A stretch of DNA of 64,000 nucleotides from Candidatus Woesearchaeota archaeon (GTDB taxonomy: Archaea > Nanobdellota > Nanobdellia > Woesearchaeales > ARS49). The notes below the pieces were generated by a model that made no database searches, was not told the origin of the DNA, and was given only the letters and a program-made list of their open reading frames with translations. The position numbers and the translations under genes were made by a program. The stretch spans positions 85,385-149,384 of the forward strand of contig JASMHM010000003.1 of assembly GCA_030750765.1 (NCBI GenBank). The letters run 5' to 3'. Numbering within the stretch: position 1 is the first letter of the stretch; the number at the start of each line of letters is the position of its first letter. This document shows, one piece after another, positions 18,337-28,657 of this stretch.

Positions 18337-18481
18337 GCTCCGAAAGGAACTCATGCAGGAGAACGCCCAGATCGCTATAGGCACGTTGCCGAAGAACCCA
18401 GGAAAGATACGACATGCAAAAAGATCAATCGCAACCATACTTACCCTGTTACATAAGAAGGAGGTGCCTGTCAACGAATGA
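18278..18481 (+). CDS. rpl29: 50S ribosomal protein L29
   Basis: MKKKELRNQQPNELKKMLIELRKELMQENAQIAIGTLPKNPGKIRHAKRSIATILT. Confidence 0.94.
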   Translation: MKKKELRNQQPNELKKMLIELRKELMQENAQIAIGTLPKNPGKIRHAKRSIATILTLLHKKEVPVNE

Positions 18482-18783
18482 ACGTATGTGAAAGGTGTGG
18501 CCTTCCCCAAGAACTGTGCGTATGCGAAAGCATAGCCAAAGAAACCCAGAAAATAGTGGTTACGGTTGAACGCAAGAAGTTCCGAAGGGAATACACAATC
18601 ATATCTGGCATCGACGACAAGGAAATCGACATGGACCAACTCGCAAAGAAACTCAAAAACAAGTTCGCCTGTGGCGGAACCGTCAAGAACCGACAGATCG
18701 AACTTCAAGGCAATCACAGCAAGAACATAAAGGGGGAACTGGTCAATCTGGGCTTTGCCGCAGAGACCATCATAATCAAATGA
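18478..18783 (+). CDS. Translation initiation factor SUI1 (aIF1)
   Basis: CGLPQELCVCESI; SUI1-like GGTVKNRQIELQGNHSKNIKGELVNLGF. Confidence 0.94.
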   Translation: MNVCERCGLPQELCVCESIAKETQKIVVTVERKKFRREYTIISGIDDKEIDMDQLAKKLKNKFACGGTVKNRQIELQGNHSKNIKGELVNLGFAAETIIIK

Positions 18784-19136
18784 AAACACACGGAAGAGTA
18801 TTCACCGGAACCGTACTCAGTGCGAAAATGACCAACACGGTCACCGTAGAATGGGATAGAGTACGCTACGTCGCCAAGTACGAACGATACGAAAAGCGAA
18901 GAACCCGTGTGAAAGCTCATAATCCAAAAGAAATCGATGCCAAGAAAGGAGACATCGTAAGAATCATGGAAACCAAACCCATCAGCAAGACCAAACACTT
19001 CATAATCGTCGAAAAACTCGGCAAAGCAAAGCTCTTTGAGACAAAACAAGAGCTAAGGGACGAGGGCAAGTACAAGGAACAACCTAAGGTGGAAGCAAAG
19101 AAAGAGCCAGAAGCACCTACGGAGGAGAAAGCATGA
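18780..19136 (+). CDS. rps17: 30S ribosomal protein S17
   Basis: HGRVFTGTVLSAKMTNTVTVEWDR...KYERYEKRRTRVKAHNP. Confidence 0.96.
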   Translation: MKTHGRVFTGTVLSAKMTNTVTVEWDRVRYVAKYERYEKRRTRVKAHNPKEIDAKKGDIVRIMETKPISKTKHFIIVEKLGKAKLFETKQELRDEGKYKEQPKVEAKKEPEAPTEEKA

Positions 19137-19534
19137 AAGGCGTAGCAGCAAGAGTGGTCAAAGGCTTGAATCACGGCAGCATCGTCCTCGCATGCGACAA
19201 CAGCGGAGCCAGAAAGCTACGCATCATATCATTCAAGGGAGCAAAGACCCGAAAAGACAGAAAGCCAAGAGGCGGAGTAGGAGACTACATCATGGCCTCA
19301 GTACGAGAGGGCAAACCCGAAATGCGAAAGCAAGTCGTAGCAGCCATCATCGTCAGACAACGAAAATCCTACAGACGAGCAGACGGCAGCCGAGTGATGT
19401 TTGAAGACAACGCAGCAGCCATACTCAAAGACGAGTTAGGCAATCCAAAAGGAACAGTCATCAAAGGACCCATAGCCAAGGAAGCAGCAGACCGCTGGCC
19501 AATGTTGGCAAAAATAGCGAGGATGGTCATATGA
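19133..19534 (+). CDS. rpl14: 50S ribosomal protein L14
   Basis: GSIVLACDNSGARKLRIIS; RRADGSRVMFEDNAAAIL. Confidence 0.97.
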   Translation: MKGVAARVVKGLNHGSIVLACDNSGARKLRIISFKGAKTRKDRKPRGGVGDYIMASVREGKPEMRKQVVAAIIVRQRKSYRRADGSRVMFEDNAAAILKDELGNPKGTVIKGPIAKEAADRWPMLAKIARMVI

Positions 19535-19755
19535 ACGGACACACAAAAGGCAAGAAACGAAGCATCCGCATCAAGAAAGGCATGACCGTTAAGGTAGCTC
19601 GCGGCCAACACAAAGGAAAGCAAGCCAAAGTAGCAGAAGTAAACACCAAGAAAAGCACAGTCTACCTAGAAGGAATAGAAGTAACAAGAACAGACGGACA
19701 AAAAGCACCCATCCCTATCCACACAAGCAACCTATTCGTGGAGGCAGCAAAATGA
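19531..19755 (+). CDS. rpl24: 50S ribosomal protein L24 (short form, KOW domain)
   Basis: KKGMTVKVARGQHKGKQAKVAEVNTKKSTVYLEGIEVTRTDGQ. Confidence 0.9.
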   Translation: MNGHTKGKKRSIRIKKGMTVKVARGQHKGKQAKVAEVNTKKSTVYLEGIEVTRTDGQKAPIPIHTSNLFVEAAK

Positions 19756-20378
19756 GCCACACAAAAAGACACGCAGCACCCGTAACCTGGACACTCAATC
19801 GCAAAGAGACAAGCTTTGTCACATCAATGAACCCAGGACCGCACAGTAGAGAGAACGCCATGCCACTATCCCTCTGGATGCGCAACCTAGGAGCAGCCTC
19901 AACAGCCAGAGAGGTAAAAAAAGTACTCAGCGAAGTAACCGTGGACGGAAGAAAGGTAACACACGCGCGATTCCCTGTAGGATTCCAAGACATCCTTGCC
20001 ATAGGCAAAGACATCTACCAAATCACGTTCAAACAAGGCAAGCTAGAGGCTGAGAAGTCAACTGCAAAAGAAAAAACCGTCAGCATCACCGGAAAAACCA
20101 AAGTAAAAGGAAAAACACAGCTCAACATGAGCGACGGCAGAAACATTTTGGTAGAAAAGGACGAGTACAAAGTTGGCGACAGTCTCGTAATGAGCGTTCC
20201 GGACCAAAAAATCGTCAAACACATCAAACTAGCACCCGGAGTCAAGATCATCCTAGTGGGTGGCAAGCAAGCAGGAACAGAAGGCGTCATGAAAGAGATC
20301 AAAGGAAACACTATCACCTATGAAGCAGGAGGAAAAGCGGAAACCACACTGAAGAAGTACGCTTACGCACTAGCATGA
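19752..20378 (+). CDS. rps4e: 30S ribosomal protein S4e
   Basis: Positional order between L24 and L5; central domain KVLSEVTVDGRKVTHARFPVGFQDIL. Confidence 0.93.
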   Translation: MSHTKRHAAPVTWTLNRKETSFVTSMNPGPHSRENAMPLSLWMRNLGAASTAREVKKVLSEVTVDGRKVTHARFPVGFQDILAIGKDIYQITFKQGKLEAEKSTAKEKTVSITGKTKVKGKTQLNMSDGRNILVEKDEYKVGDSLVMSVPDQKIVKHIKLAPGVKIILVGGKQAGTEGVMKEIKGNTITYEAGGKAETTLKKYAYALA

Positions 20379-20884
20379 TGAAAGACTTACGCTTGGAAAA
20401 GGTCACCCTCAACTTTGGGGCAGGAAAAGAACAGTCCCGACTAGAAAAAGGCGAAGCCATCATCAAGGCCATCACCGGAAAGGCCCCACAAAGATGCATC
20501 ACCGAAAAAAGAATACCCACCTGGGGCGTACGACCTGGCCTCCCAATCGGAGCAAAACTCACCCTCAGAAAAAAAGAAGCCCTAGCACTCCTCAAAAGAC
20601 TACTAGTAGCCAAAGAAAACAAGCTCAAGCCAAGCTACTTTGACAAGAACGGCAACATAAGCTTCGGTATTCCCGAATACATCGACATCCCCGACACCAA
20701 ATATGATCCAAAGATCGGTGTACTAGGCCTACAAGTATGCATCACACTCGAAAGACCCGGCTTCAGAATCAAAAGAAGAAGGCTCAGACAGACAAAAATA
20801 GGAAAGAAACACGTGATCTCCAAGGAAGAGGCACAAAAATACATGACCGAATCATTCAAAATATCCGTGGAGGAAGAAGCATGA
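20375..20884 (+). CDS. rpl5: 50S ribosomal protein L5
   Basis: [35 protein letters not shown]. Confidence 0.96.
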   Translation: MMKDLRLEKVTLNFGAGKEQSRLEKGEAIIKAITGKAPQRCITEKRIPTWGVRPGLPIGAKLTLRKKEALALLKRLLVAKENKLKPSYFDKNGNISFGIPEYIDIPDTKYDPKIGVLGLQVCITLERPGFRIKRRRLRQTKIGKKHVISKEEAQKYMTESFKISVEEEA

Positions 20885-21111
20885 CCACAAGTAACTGGAA
20901 AAAAGCATTCAAGCAGTTGGAAAGTAAGCCAACCATCATGAAGAAGTATCTCAAGCACAACAAACCCCGCGACAGGACAACCGGTCGCACAACAAAGAGC
21001 TGCAGACGCTGTGGAAGATATGGGGCACACGTCAGCAAGTACGGACTGCAATTATGCAGAGCCTGCTTCAGAGAGACAGCTACACAAATAGGATTCAAAA
21101 AATACAGCTAA
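20881..21111 (+). CDS. rps14: 30S ribosomal protein S14
   Basis: [36 protein letters not shown]; start ATG 20881 rather than ORF-track 20737. Confidence 0.96.
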   Translation: MTTSNWKKAFKQLESKPTIMKKYLKHNKPRDRTTGRTTKSCRRCGRYGAHVSKYGLQLCRACFRETATQIGFKKYS

Positions 21112-21112
21112 A

Positions 21113-21502
21113 ATGTTAAACGACACCCTAGCAAACGGACTCAGCATCGTTCAACAGAACGACAAGCAAGGTAAGCGAGACTGCAATGTGCAGCCCGCTA
21201 GCAAGACCACCAAGCGCGTACTGGAAGTGCTGAACGAAGAAGGCTACATAGGCCAAGCAGAGGAAGCCTACGCAGCACGCGGAGGACAACTCAAAGTACA
21301 CCTCCTTGGAACTATCAACAAGATAGGCGTCATCAAGCCAAGATTCGCAGTAAAGATTAGCGACTTTGAAAAGTTCGAAAAAAGATACCTACCCGCAAAG
21401 GGCATGGGCGTCCTTATCATATCCACCTCACAAGGCATCATGACACATGAAGCTGCTAAAGAGAAAAAGATAGGAGGAAGGCTCATCGCCTATTGCTACT
21501 GA
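21113..21502 (+). CDS. rps8: 30S ribosomal protein S8
   Basis: MLNDTLANGLSIVQQNDKQGKRDCNVQPASK; GMGVLIISTSQGIMTHEAA. Confidence 0.96.
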   Translation: MLNDTLANGLSIVQQNDKQGKRDCNVQPASKTTKRVLEVLNEEGYIGQAEEAYAARGGQLKVHLLGTINKIGVIKPRFAVKISDFEKFEKRYLPAKGMGVLIISTSQGIMTHEAAKEKKIGGRLIAYCY

Positions 21503-22014
21503 TGGAATACGCAATAACCCTCCCAGAAGGCGTCACCGGCGCGTATGACCTCCCAGAACTAGCCATCAAAGGCGAAAAGGGAGAGGTCAAGCGAAACTTC
21601 CCCCAACTAGAGATAAAACTAGAAAACAGCACCCTTACTATGAAAATCAAAGGAGACAAGCGAAAGCAAAAGAAAGTGCTCAACACATGCGTGAGTCACG
21701 CAAGGAACATGGTAAAAGGCGTCCAAGAACCTTTCGTGTACAAACTCAAAATATGCGCATCCCACTTCCCTATGCAGGTAGCCCTACAAGGACAAACGCT
21801 CCAAGTCAAGAACTTCGTAGGAGAAAAACACCCACGAGAGATGAACGTCCCAGAAGGCGTCAAGATTGAGATCAAAGATACAGACATAACCGTAGAAAGC
21901 CCAAGCAAAGAACTTGCTGGAAGAGTAGCAGGAAGAATTGAACTGCTCACCCGCCTCACCGGAAAGGACAGGCGCATCTTCCAAGACGGCATCTACATAA
22001 CGGAGAAAGCATGA
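21502..22014 (+). CDS. rpl6: 50S ribosomal protein L6
   Basis: KGEKGEVKRNFP; VSHARNMVKGVQEPFVYKLKIC; start at ATG 21502 (TGATG junction). Confidence 0.95.
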   Translation: MEYAITLPEGVTGAYDLPELAIKGEKGEVKRNFPQLEIKLENSTLTMKIKGDKRKQKKVLNTCVSHARNMVKGVQEPFVYKLKICASHFPMQVALQGQTLQVKNFVGEKHPREMNVPEGVKIEIKDTDITVESPSKELAGRVAGRIELLTRLTGKDRRIFQDGIYITEKA

Positions 22015-22493
22015 ACTTCAGAAGAGCTAGCACAAAAAACAGAAAGGAAGTCGGAAGTAGCTGGCGCCGTCCAAGAGGAACACACAATAAACAAACGAGA
22101 GAGCGAAACAAAGGACCCATGCCCACCGCAGGATATGGCAGTCCAAAAGATCAACGCCACAAAATCCAAGGAAAAGAAGTCGTCTTGGTACACAACATCC
22201 AAGAACTGCACGACAAGAAAGCATGCATCATCGCAAAAGTAGGAGCTAAAAAAAGAAAAGAGATCCTGGAAGAAGCCAAAAAAAGAAACATCCTCATCAT
22301 CAATCACGACATCGAAAAAGCCCTCAAGGCCATCTCGGAAAGGTTTGAGGCACAAAAGAAAGCTAAAGAAAAGAAAGTCAAGGCAGCAACCGAGAAAAAG
22401 AAAGAGGAAAAGAAGGAAGACAAGAAGACCGTAGAAGAACAAAAGGAGGATGACCAGAAAAAAGCTGAACAACTGGTCACCAAAGCAAGATGA
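22011..22493 (+). CDS. rpl32e: 50S ribosomal protein L32e
   Basis: SSWRRPRGTHNKQTRERNKGPMPTAGYGSPKDQR; charged C-terminal extension. Confidence 0.93.
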   Translation: MNFRRASTKNRKEVGSSWRRPRGTHNKQTRERNKGPMPTAGYGSPKDQRHKIQGKEVVLVHNIQELHDKKACIIAKVGAKKRKEILEEAKKRNILIINHDIEKALKAISERFEAQKKAKEKKVKAATEKKKEEKKEDKKTVEEQKEDDQKKAEQLVTKAR

Positions 22494-22918
22494 TACAAAA
22501 AAGACTAGCCGCAGAAATACTCAAGTGCAGCACCAAACGCATTAGAGTGAAGGCTACTCTGGAAGAAGTCAAAAACGCAATCAGAAAAGCAGACGTTCGC
22601 AATCTCATCAGTCAGGGCAAGATCGTAGCCCTCCCAATCGTAGGAAGTAGCAGGGTACGCGCACGAAAAGCCGCACTCCAACGAAAGAAAGGAAGACAAA
22701 GAGGACACGGTAACCGAAGAGGCACTGCCAAAGCAAGAGTGGGCAAAAAACTCACCCACATGAACGCAGTACGGCTACAAAGAGAGACACTTCAAGAATT
22801 ACGCAAGTCCAAGAAACTACCCACCTCAGCATACAGAACACTCTACCTAAAGATCAGAGGAGGCTTCTTCAGAAGCAAGCGCCACCTACTCACCTATTTT
22901 GAGGAGACACAGAAATGA
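22490..22918 (+). CDS. rpl19e: 50S ribosomal protein L19e
   Basis: KRLAAEILKCSTKRIRV; SSRVRARKAALQRKKGRQRGHGNRRGTAKAR. Confidence 0.96.
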   Translation: MIQKRLAAEILKCSTKRIRVKATLEEVKNAIRKADVRNLISQGKIVALPIVGSSRVRARKAALQRKKGRQRGHGNRRGTAKARVGKKLTHMNAVRLQRETLQELRKSKKLPTSAYRTLYLKIRGGFFRSKRHLLTYFEETQK

Positions 22919-23400
22919 AGACCATACGCTACCGAAGAAAAAGAGAGGGAAAGACAGACTACGGCAATCGACGTAAGCTGTTGACAAGCGCAAAGGCACG
23001 ACTCGTCGTTCGTAAGTCCAACAAGCACCTCACACTCCAAATAGTAAAGTACGATCCTAAAGGCGACAAGATACAGGTCGCAGCAAGCACAAGAGAACTT
23101 GAAAAGTATGGCTGGAAAGGAGCCACAAGCAACATATCCGCAGCCTACCTCGTAGGCCTACTCTTGGGCAAGAAAGCAGGCCCTGTAGAAGTCATCGCCG
23201 ACATCGGACGACAGACCAGCATCAAAGGCGGTCGTCTGTACGCAGCCCTACACGGCAGCAAGACCGCAGGCATCAAGATCAGTTTAGGAGAAAAAATGCA
23301 GCCCACCAAAGAAAGAGTGGCCGGCAAGCACACTAAAGTCGACGCAACAATTGTTGAAAGCGTCAAAAAGAAAATAGAGGAAGCACAATGGAAGAAGTAA
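22915..23400 (+). CDS. rpl18: 50S ribosomal protein L18
   Basis: RRKREGKTDYGNRRKLLTSAKARLVVRKSNKHLTLQIV. Confidence 0.96.
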   Translation: MKTIRYRRKREGKTDYGNRRKLLTSAKARLVVRKSNKHLTLQIVKYDPKGDKIQVAASTRELEKYGWKGATSNISAAYLVGLLLGKKAGPVEVIADIGRQTSIKGGRLYAALHGSKTAGIKISLGEKMQPTKERVAGKHTKVDATIVESVKKKIEEAQWKK

Positions 23401-24152
23401 AACCCGCAGAAGCACCAAGAAGGCAGTCCTTCAGCAAAGGCCAACGAAGAGAGAGAAGACCAGACCCCGGTCCAGATCTTGAAAACTGGAAGCCACAAAC
23501 ATCGCTAGGACTAAAGGTAAAGGACAAGAAGATAACCGACCTCACAGAAATCCTGTCATCTGGCACAAAGATACTAGAGACAGAGATAGTAGACACACTC
23601 CTACCCAACATAGAATCAGAACTACTCATGATTGGGCAAAGCAAAGGTAAGTTTGGCGGAGGCGCACGAAGAATCTTCCGACAGACACAAAAGAAAACTC
23701 CAGAAGGTAACAAGCCAAGCTTTGGCTGTTACGCTGTTGTTGGCAACCAAAACGGATTTGTTGGAGCAGGCACAGGAAAGAGCAAGGACACCGTGCCATC
23801 ACGAGAAAAAGCAGTAAGAAAAGCCAAACTAAACATTTTCAAGATCAAACGCGGCTGTGGAAGCTGGCAATGTGGCTGCAAAGAGCCGCACAGCATCCCC
23901 TTTGCCATAGAAGGTAAGAGCGGAAGCGTCGAAATACGACTCATCCCAGCACCCAAAGGAACAGGATTGGTCGTGGAAAGAGAATGCCAAAAAGTGTTGA
24001 AACTAGCAGGCATCAAAGACGTCTGGAGCAAGACAAGCGGCCAAACAAAAATCAAACAAAACCTCATCACCGCGCTCACAAAAGCTCTAAAAACGCTAAG
24101 ACGAACAAAAATGAGACAGAAGGAGTTAGAAATCCTGGGAGCTGAAGAATGA
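23388..24152 (+). CDS. rps5: 30S ribosomal protein S5
   Basis: SFGCYAVVGNQNGFVGAGTGKSKDTVPSREKAVRKAKLNI; RECQKVLKLAGIKDVWSKTSGQT. Confidence 0.96.
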   Translation: MEEVKPAEAPRRQSFSKGQRRERRPDPGPDLENWKPQTSLGLKVKDKKITDLTEILSSGTKILETEIVDTLLPNIESELLMIGQSKGKFGGGARRIFRQTQKKTPEGNKPSFGCYAVVGNQNGFVGAGTGKSKDTVPSREKAVRKAKLNIFKIKRGCGSWQCGCKEPHSIPFAIEGKSGSVEIRLIPAPKGTGLVVERECQKVLKLAGIKDVWSKTSGQTKIKQNLITALTKALKTLRRTKMRQKELEILGAEE

Positions 24153-24457
24153 TCGCACTAGTACTCGTACGAGGGACCAATCACGCCAACCCAGAAATAC
24201 AACGGACAGTGCAGCACTTGAAACTCAAGAAAAACAACGTGCTCTACCTGGATGATAAGAAGATCGGCGCAGTTGTCAAACTACTGAACTACGCAACATG
24301 GGGTAAAGTCACAGAAAAGATCAAAGCCAACCAACCTCCACGAGGAGGGTATGGTGGCATCAAAACCGCCTTCAAACACGGAGGCGCACTAGGAGACCGA
24401 GGAGACAAAATAGGAGAACTCCTCAAGAGGATGAGCAATGGTAGTAAGAAAGCGTAA
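24149..24457 (+). CDS. rpl30: 50S ribosomal protein L30 (short)
   Basis: IALVLVRGTNHANPEIQRTVQHLKLKKNNVLYLDD. Confidence 0.88.
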   Translation: MIALVLVRGTNHANPEIQRTVQHLKLKKNNVLYLDDKKIGAVVKLLNYATWGKVTEKIKANQPPRGGYGGIKTAFKHGGALGDRGDKIGELLKRMSNGSKKA

Positions 24458-24854
24458 AAAAATCACACGTCAACGCGGACACAGAAAAACGGGTTGGGGC
24501 AAGGAACACAGAGGAGCTGGCCAGAAAGGCGGCGCAGGTAATAGTGCCTCTGGAAAGCGAGCCCAAGCCAAAAAGCCCAGCCACTGGGGAAGAAAGTTCG
24601 GCGGCCACGGCTTTGTAAGCAGAATAGAACAACTACCAGGCATCAACCTCGGCCAATTGGACGCACAATTAGAAATCCTAACAAAGAAAGGAAAAGTCAA
24701 GAACACCGCAGGCACGTATGAAGTGAACCTAGCACTGATCAAACGCGGAAAAGTACTCGGCCACGGAAACACCACCCAAAAAATCAAACTTACTGGAAAG
24801 GCAAGCGCAAGAGCTAAAGAAAAAATTGAGAAGGCAGGTGGCACTATTGCATGA
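24438..24854 (+). CDS. rpl15: 50S ribosomal protein L15
   Basis: RQRGHRKTGWGKEHRGAGQKGGAGNSASGKRAQ. Confidence 0.94.
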   Translation: MVVRKRKKITRQRGHRKTGWGKEHRGAGQKGGAGNSASGKRAQAKKPSHWGRKFGGHGFVSRIEQLPGINLGQLDAQLEILTKKGKVKNTAGTYEVNLALIKRGKVLGHGNTTQKIKLTGKASARAKEKIEKAGGTIA

Positions 24855-26239
24855 GTCTGCGAGATATCTTGCTAAACTTGCCAGAAGTAGCCTCACCATC
24901 CCAGAAACACCTATCGTTTAAAGAAAAACTCAAATGGACAGGAATCGTCCTCGTATTATTCTTCGTTTTGGGTCTCGTACCCTTATTTGGATTAGGACAG
25001 AACGCCCTGCAACGATTTGAGCTACTAAGCATCATTCTCGGAGCCAGTTTTGGCAGCATCATCTCCCTAGGCATCGGACCACTCGTCACAGCCAGCATCG
25101 TGCTGCAGTTGCTGAACGGATCAGGAATACTCAAATTTGATCTACAAAACAAAGACGACAGGCAAACCTTCCAAGGACTCCAAAAAGTGTTCGCGTTGTT
25201 CTTTGTCATCTTCGAAGCCATCATCTACGTACTCATGGGAGGCCTAGCACCCCCTGCAGCACTAGCAGGTACGAGCGCATTTGGCGTTCTAGAGGCCGCA
25301 CTCATCGTCCAACTCGTCGTTGGAGGAATCCTCATCATGTTTATGGACGAAGTGGTGAGCAAATGGGGCTTTGGCTCTGGAATTAGCTTGTTCATCGCAG
25401 CCGGCGTCAGTCAGAGCGTCTTTATCAGAGCATTAAGCCCGCTACCAAGCCCAAACAACCCCGGCATCAGCACAGGAGCCATACCCGCATTCTTCCAAAG
25501 TTTACAAGCAGGAGACCCAACAGGAGCAATACTGTTGCTGGCCAGCGTGCTCGCAACCGTGGCTGTCTTCGTTATTGCTGTGTACATGCAAGCCATGAAG
25601 ATTGAGATTCCACTAAGCTTTGGTCGTGTTAGAGGACAAGGAATTCGCTGGCCGCTAAGCTTCAACTACACCAGCAACATCCCCGTCATCCTTGTGAGTG
25701 CATTGTTTGCCAACGTCAACTTATGGGCACAACTCCTACAACAAAAAGGCTGGCCGCTACTAGGAACATTAGTGAACGGCGTGCCAAGCAGCGGGCTCGT
25801 ACGATGGATCTCCCCTATCAATCTCATAGAAAAACTACTCACTGGAAGCGTGCTAGGCACCGACCTCATACAGAGTGGCGTTTACTTGCTAGCTCTCGTG
25901 GTGGGTTGTGTCGTGTTCTCCTACCTATGGGTACAAACCGCAGGCATGGACGCCAAGAGCCAAGCCCAGCAAATCATGAACTCAGGATTACAAATTCCAG
26001 GATTTAGACGAGACGAAAGAGTGCTTGAACGTATACTAGAACGATACATCGGACCCATCACCATCATGGGAGGCATCTCTATAGGACTGCTGGCAGGTCT
26101 GGCTGACCTGGGTGGCAGTCTTACCAATGGAACAGCACTGTTGTTAACCGTTATGATTATATACCGCTTGTATGAAGACATTGCAAGACAGCACATGATG
26201 GACATGAATCCTATGCTGCGGAAGTTTATGACCAAATGA
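24851..26239 (+). CDS. secY: Preprotein translocase subunit SecY
   Basis: 462 aa, ten-TM pattern, LGIGPLVTASIVLQLL, GIRWPLSFNYTSNIPVIL. Confidence 0.97.
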   Translation: MSLRDILLNLPEVASPSQKHLSFKEKLKWTGIVLVLFFVLGLVPLFGLGQNALQRFELLSIILGASFGSIISLGIGPLVTASIVLQLLNGSGILKFDLQNKDDRQTFQGLQKVFALFFVIFEAIIYVLMGGLAPPAALAGTSAFGVLEAALIVQLVVGGILIMFMDEVVSKWGFGSGISLFIAAGVSQSVFIRALSPLPSPNNPGISTGAIPAFFQSLQAGDPTGAILLLASVLATVAVFVIAVYMQAMKIEIPLSFGRVRGQGIRWPLSFNYTSNIPVILVSALFANVNLWAQLLQQKGWPLLGTLVNGVPSSGLVRWISPINLIEKLLTGSVLGTDLIQSGVYLLALVVGCVVFSYLWVQTAGMDAKSQAQQIMNSGLQIPGFRRDERVLERILERYIGPITIMGGISIGLLAGLADLGGSLTNGTALLLTVMIIYRLYEDIARQHMMDMNPMLRKFMTK

Positions 26240-26973
26240 GCATCACCGGAATGGTAGGCGTAGTATTTGACCCATTACTAGGACTGCCTCTCTTCCTTGT
26301 CGTAGTCATCCTTAGCTTTCTTATCACCCTACTCACCACGCTCATCTACAAATGGACCACCAACCAATCGTTGATGAAAAGTTTGAAGGACGAAATCAAA
26401 AGCTTGCAAGGATTGATGAAAGAAGCAAAAAGCGATCCTGATGAAGCCATGAAGTTGAATCAAAAGCTCATGGCTGTGAACAGCAAGTACTTCATGCAGA
26501 GCATGAAGCCACTATTCTACACGATGTTGCCCATCTTGCTTATCTTTGGATGGATGCAAGCCAGTCTTGCCTTCGATCCCTTAGTGGTAGGGGAAGAATT
26601 TGACGTTCTCGCAAAGCTAGAAGAATCAGGAGAGGTCAACATTGACGTGCCACCACAACTAACGCTCACCAGCGCAGCAAAAAAGGAGGGTGAGGAGGTC
26701 ATGTTCAGCATGGTACCCTCAAAAGAAGGATTATACCCTGTAACGTTAACATCAGACAAGCAAAGCGTCCAAAAGGAAGTACGTATCACCCAAGAAAGGA
26801 AGTACGAAACTCCTGTTTCCAAGTATAAAGGGCCTTTCAAAACTGTCACAGTAGTCCACCAGAAGGCCATAGCCATGAACCTGTTTGGATGGAAGCTAGG
26901 ATGGCTAGGCACCTACATCATCTTCTCTATAGTGTTTAGCACGGCGCTAAGAAAGCTGTTGAAAGTGTACTAA
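26236..26973 (+). CDS. DUF106/EMC3-TMCO1-like membrane insertase
   Basis: LLTTLIYKWTTNQSLMKSLKDEIKSLQGLMKEAKSDPDEAMKLNQKLMAVNSKYFMQSMKPLFYTMLP; downstream of secY. Confidence 0.85.
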   Translation: MSITGMVGVVFDPLLGLPLFLVVVILSFLITLLTTLIYKWTTNQSLMKSLKDEIKSLQGLMKEAKSDPDEAMKLNQKLMAVNSKYFMQSMKPLFYTMLPILLIFGWMQASLAFDPLVVGEEFDVLAKLEESGEVNIDVPPQLTLTSAAKKEGEEVMFSMVPSKEGLYPVTLTSDKQSVQKEVRITQERKYETPVSKYKGPFKTVTVVHQKAIAMNLFGWKLGWLGTYIIFSIVFSTALRKLLKVY

Positions 26974-27551
26974 ACACCCACAGTCTCAGTTGTTTCTGTA
27001 GAAAGCAAAAGCTCACCGATCTTTGCGTCACCACAGTCGCCCTGGACAATAGCCTCATCAATGGGTCTTAACATAGCTCTGTAAGCGTTATTCATCATTT
27101 TGTTAAGTAAACCTTTCGCATGCTCGTCACTCCCGTATAATATGTCGCGCTCAAAAGGATCAAATTCGCGTATGCCCAACTTGTCTCTCGTCTGATCCCA
27201 GAATGCCCTTAGTTCTGGCACCTCGTTTATCGTGTCTATCTCAACCGAACGAGAATAAAACGGCGCTTCCTTCCAAAAAGGAAAGACCGTTCGCACTAGC
27301 AGATTGGTGATGTCTAGAACACCGTTATTCGCAATAGCTTTATTTGCGACTGCACCAACAGTCTCGTTCACAGCGCTTCCCATGCGCTCTCCAAGATCCG
27401 CATCACCGAAAACATAGGTCTGCCATCTCCCCATGACTTCTCCGAAATTCTTTGCCCTTCTTTGATACGTACTATTTTTGTATGCTAGAACGGCATGCAC
27501 AGCTATGTGGTGTTCATCTTTCGCTCTAGCCGAAGCTATGAGATCACTCAA
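26970..27551 (-). CDS. Hypothetical protein
   Basis: 193 aa ORF in an ATGA-overlapping pair with the upstream gene. Confidence 0.5.
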   Translation of the reverse strand: MSDLIASARAKDEHHIAVHAVLAYKNSTYQRRAKNFGEVMGRWQTYVFGDADLGERMGSAVNETVGAVANKAIANNGVLDITNLLVRTVFPFWKEAPFYSRSVEIDTINEVPELRAFWDQTRDKLGIREFDPFERDILYGSDEHAKGLLNKMMNNAYRAMLRPIDEAIVQGDCGDAKIGELLLSTETTETVGV

Positions 27552-27901
27552 AAATTCAATAGGAAGATGCGGGCCCGATTAAGCAAAGCCATGTCCAAAG
27601 CGCCTAGAGTTGGTTCGCTTAACAAGGCAATGTTCCAATAATGTTGCAAACCCTCTGCAGGAGTTGACAACACTCCATCGGTATCAGGAGTATACGGGAA
27701 GGCAGCGGTAAACGTCCCCACAAAAGGAGCAGCTACACGATTACACACCTCCTGGCGCGCGTTTGACAGATTAAGATAACCCTCCACAAGTTGGGGGATA
27801 ATCACCTTACGCACAAGTGAGAACGCAGCTTCTCGCACTGAAGGGTTTTCCAGCAGAATATCCGGTTCTTGCCTTGCCATACGCCATTTGGAAACGGACA
27901 T
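27548..27901 (-). CDS. Hypothetical protein
   Basis: 117 aa ORF, ATGA overlap with 26970-27551. Confidence 0.45.
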   Translation of the reverse strand: MSVSKWRMARQEPDILLENPSVREAAFSLVRKVIIPQLVEGYLNLSNARQEVCNRVAAPFVGTFTAAFPYTPDTDGVLSTPAEGLQHYWNIALLSEPTLGALDMALLNRARIFLLNF

Positions 27902-28072
27902 TAACCCTTCCCAGTACGCGTAGAATATAAATCTTGCTCCAAGACTAAACCCCCTTTAAATATAACCTGCTATCACAGTCCAGGAAGAACAAAATACCTC
28001 TTATCGACGAGGATAAAGGGAAGGGTTTAAATAGCACGCGCAAATTTCTTTTATAAACTGGAGGTGTTTAGT

Positions 28073-28653
<581 letters not shown>

Positions 28654-28657
<4 letters not shown>

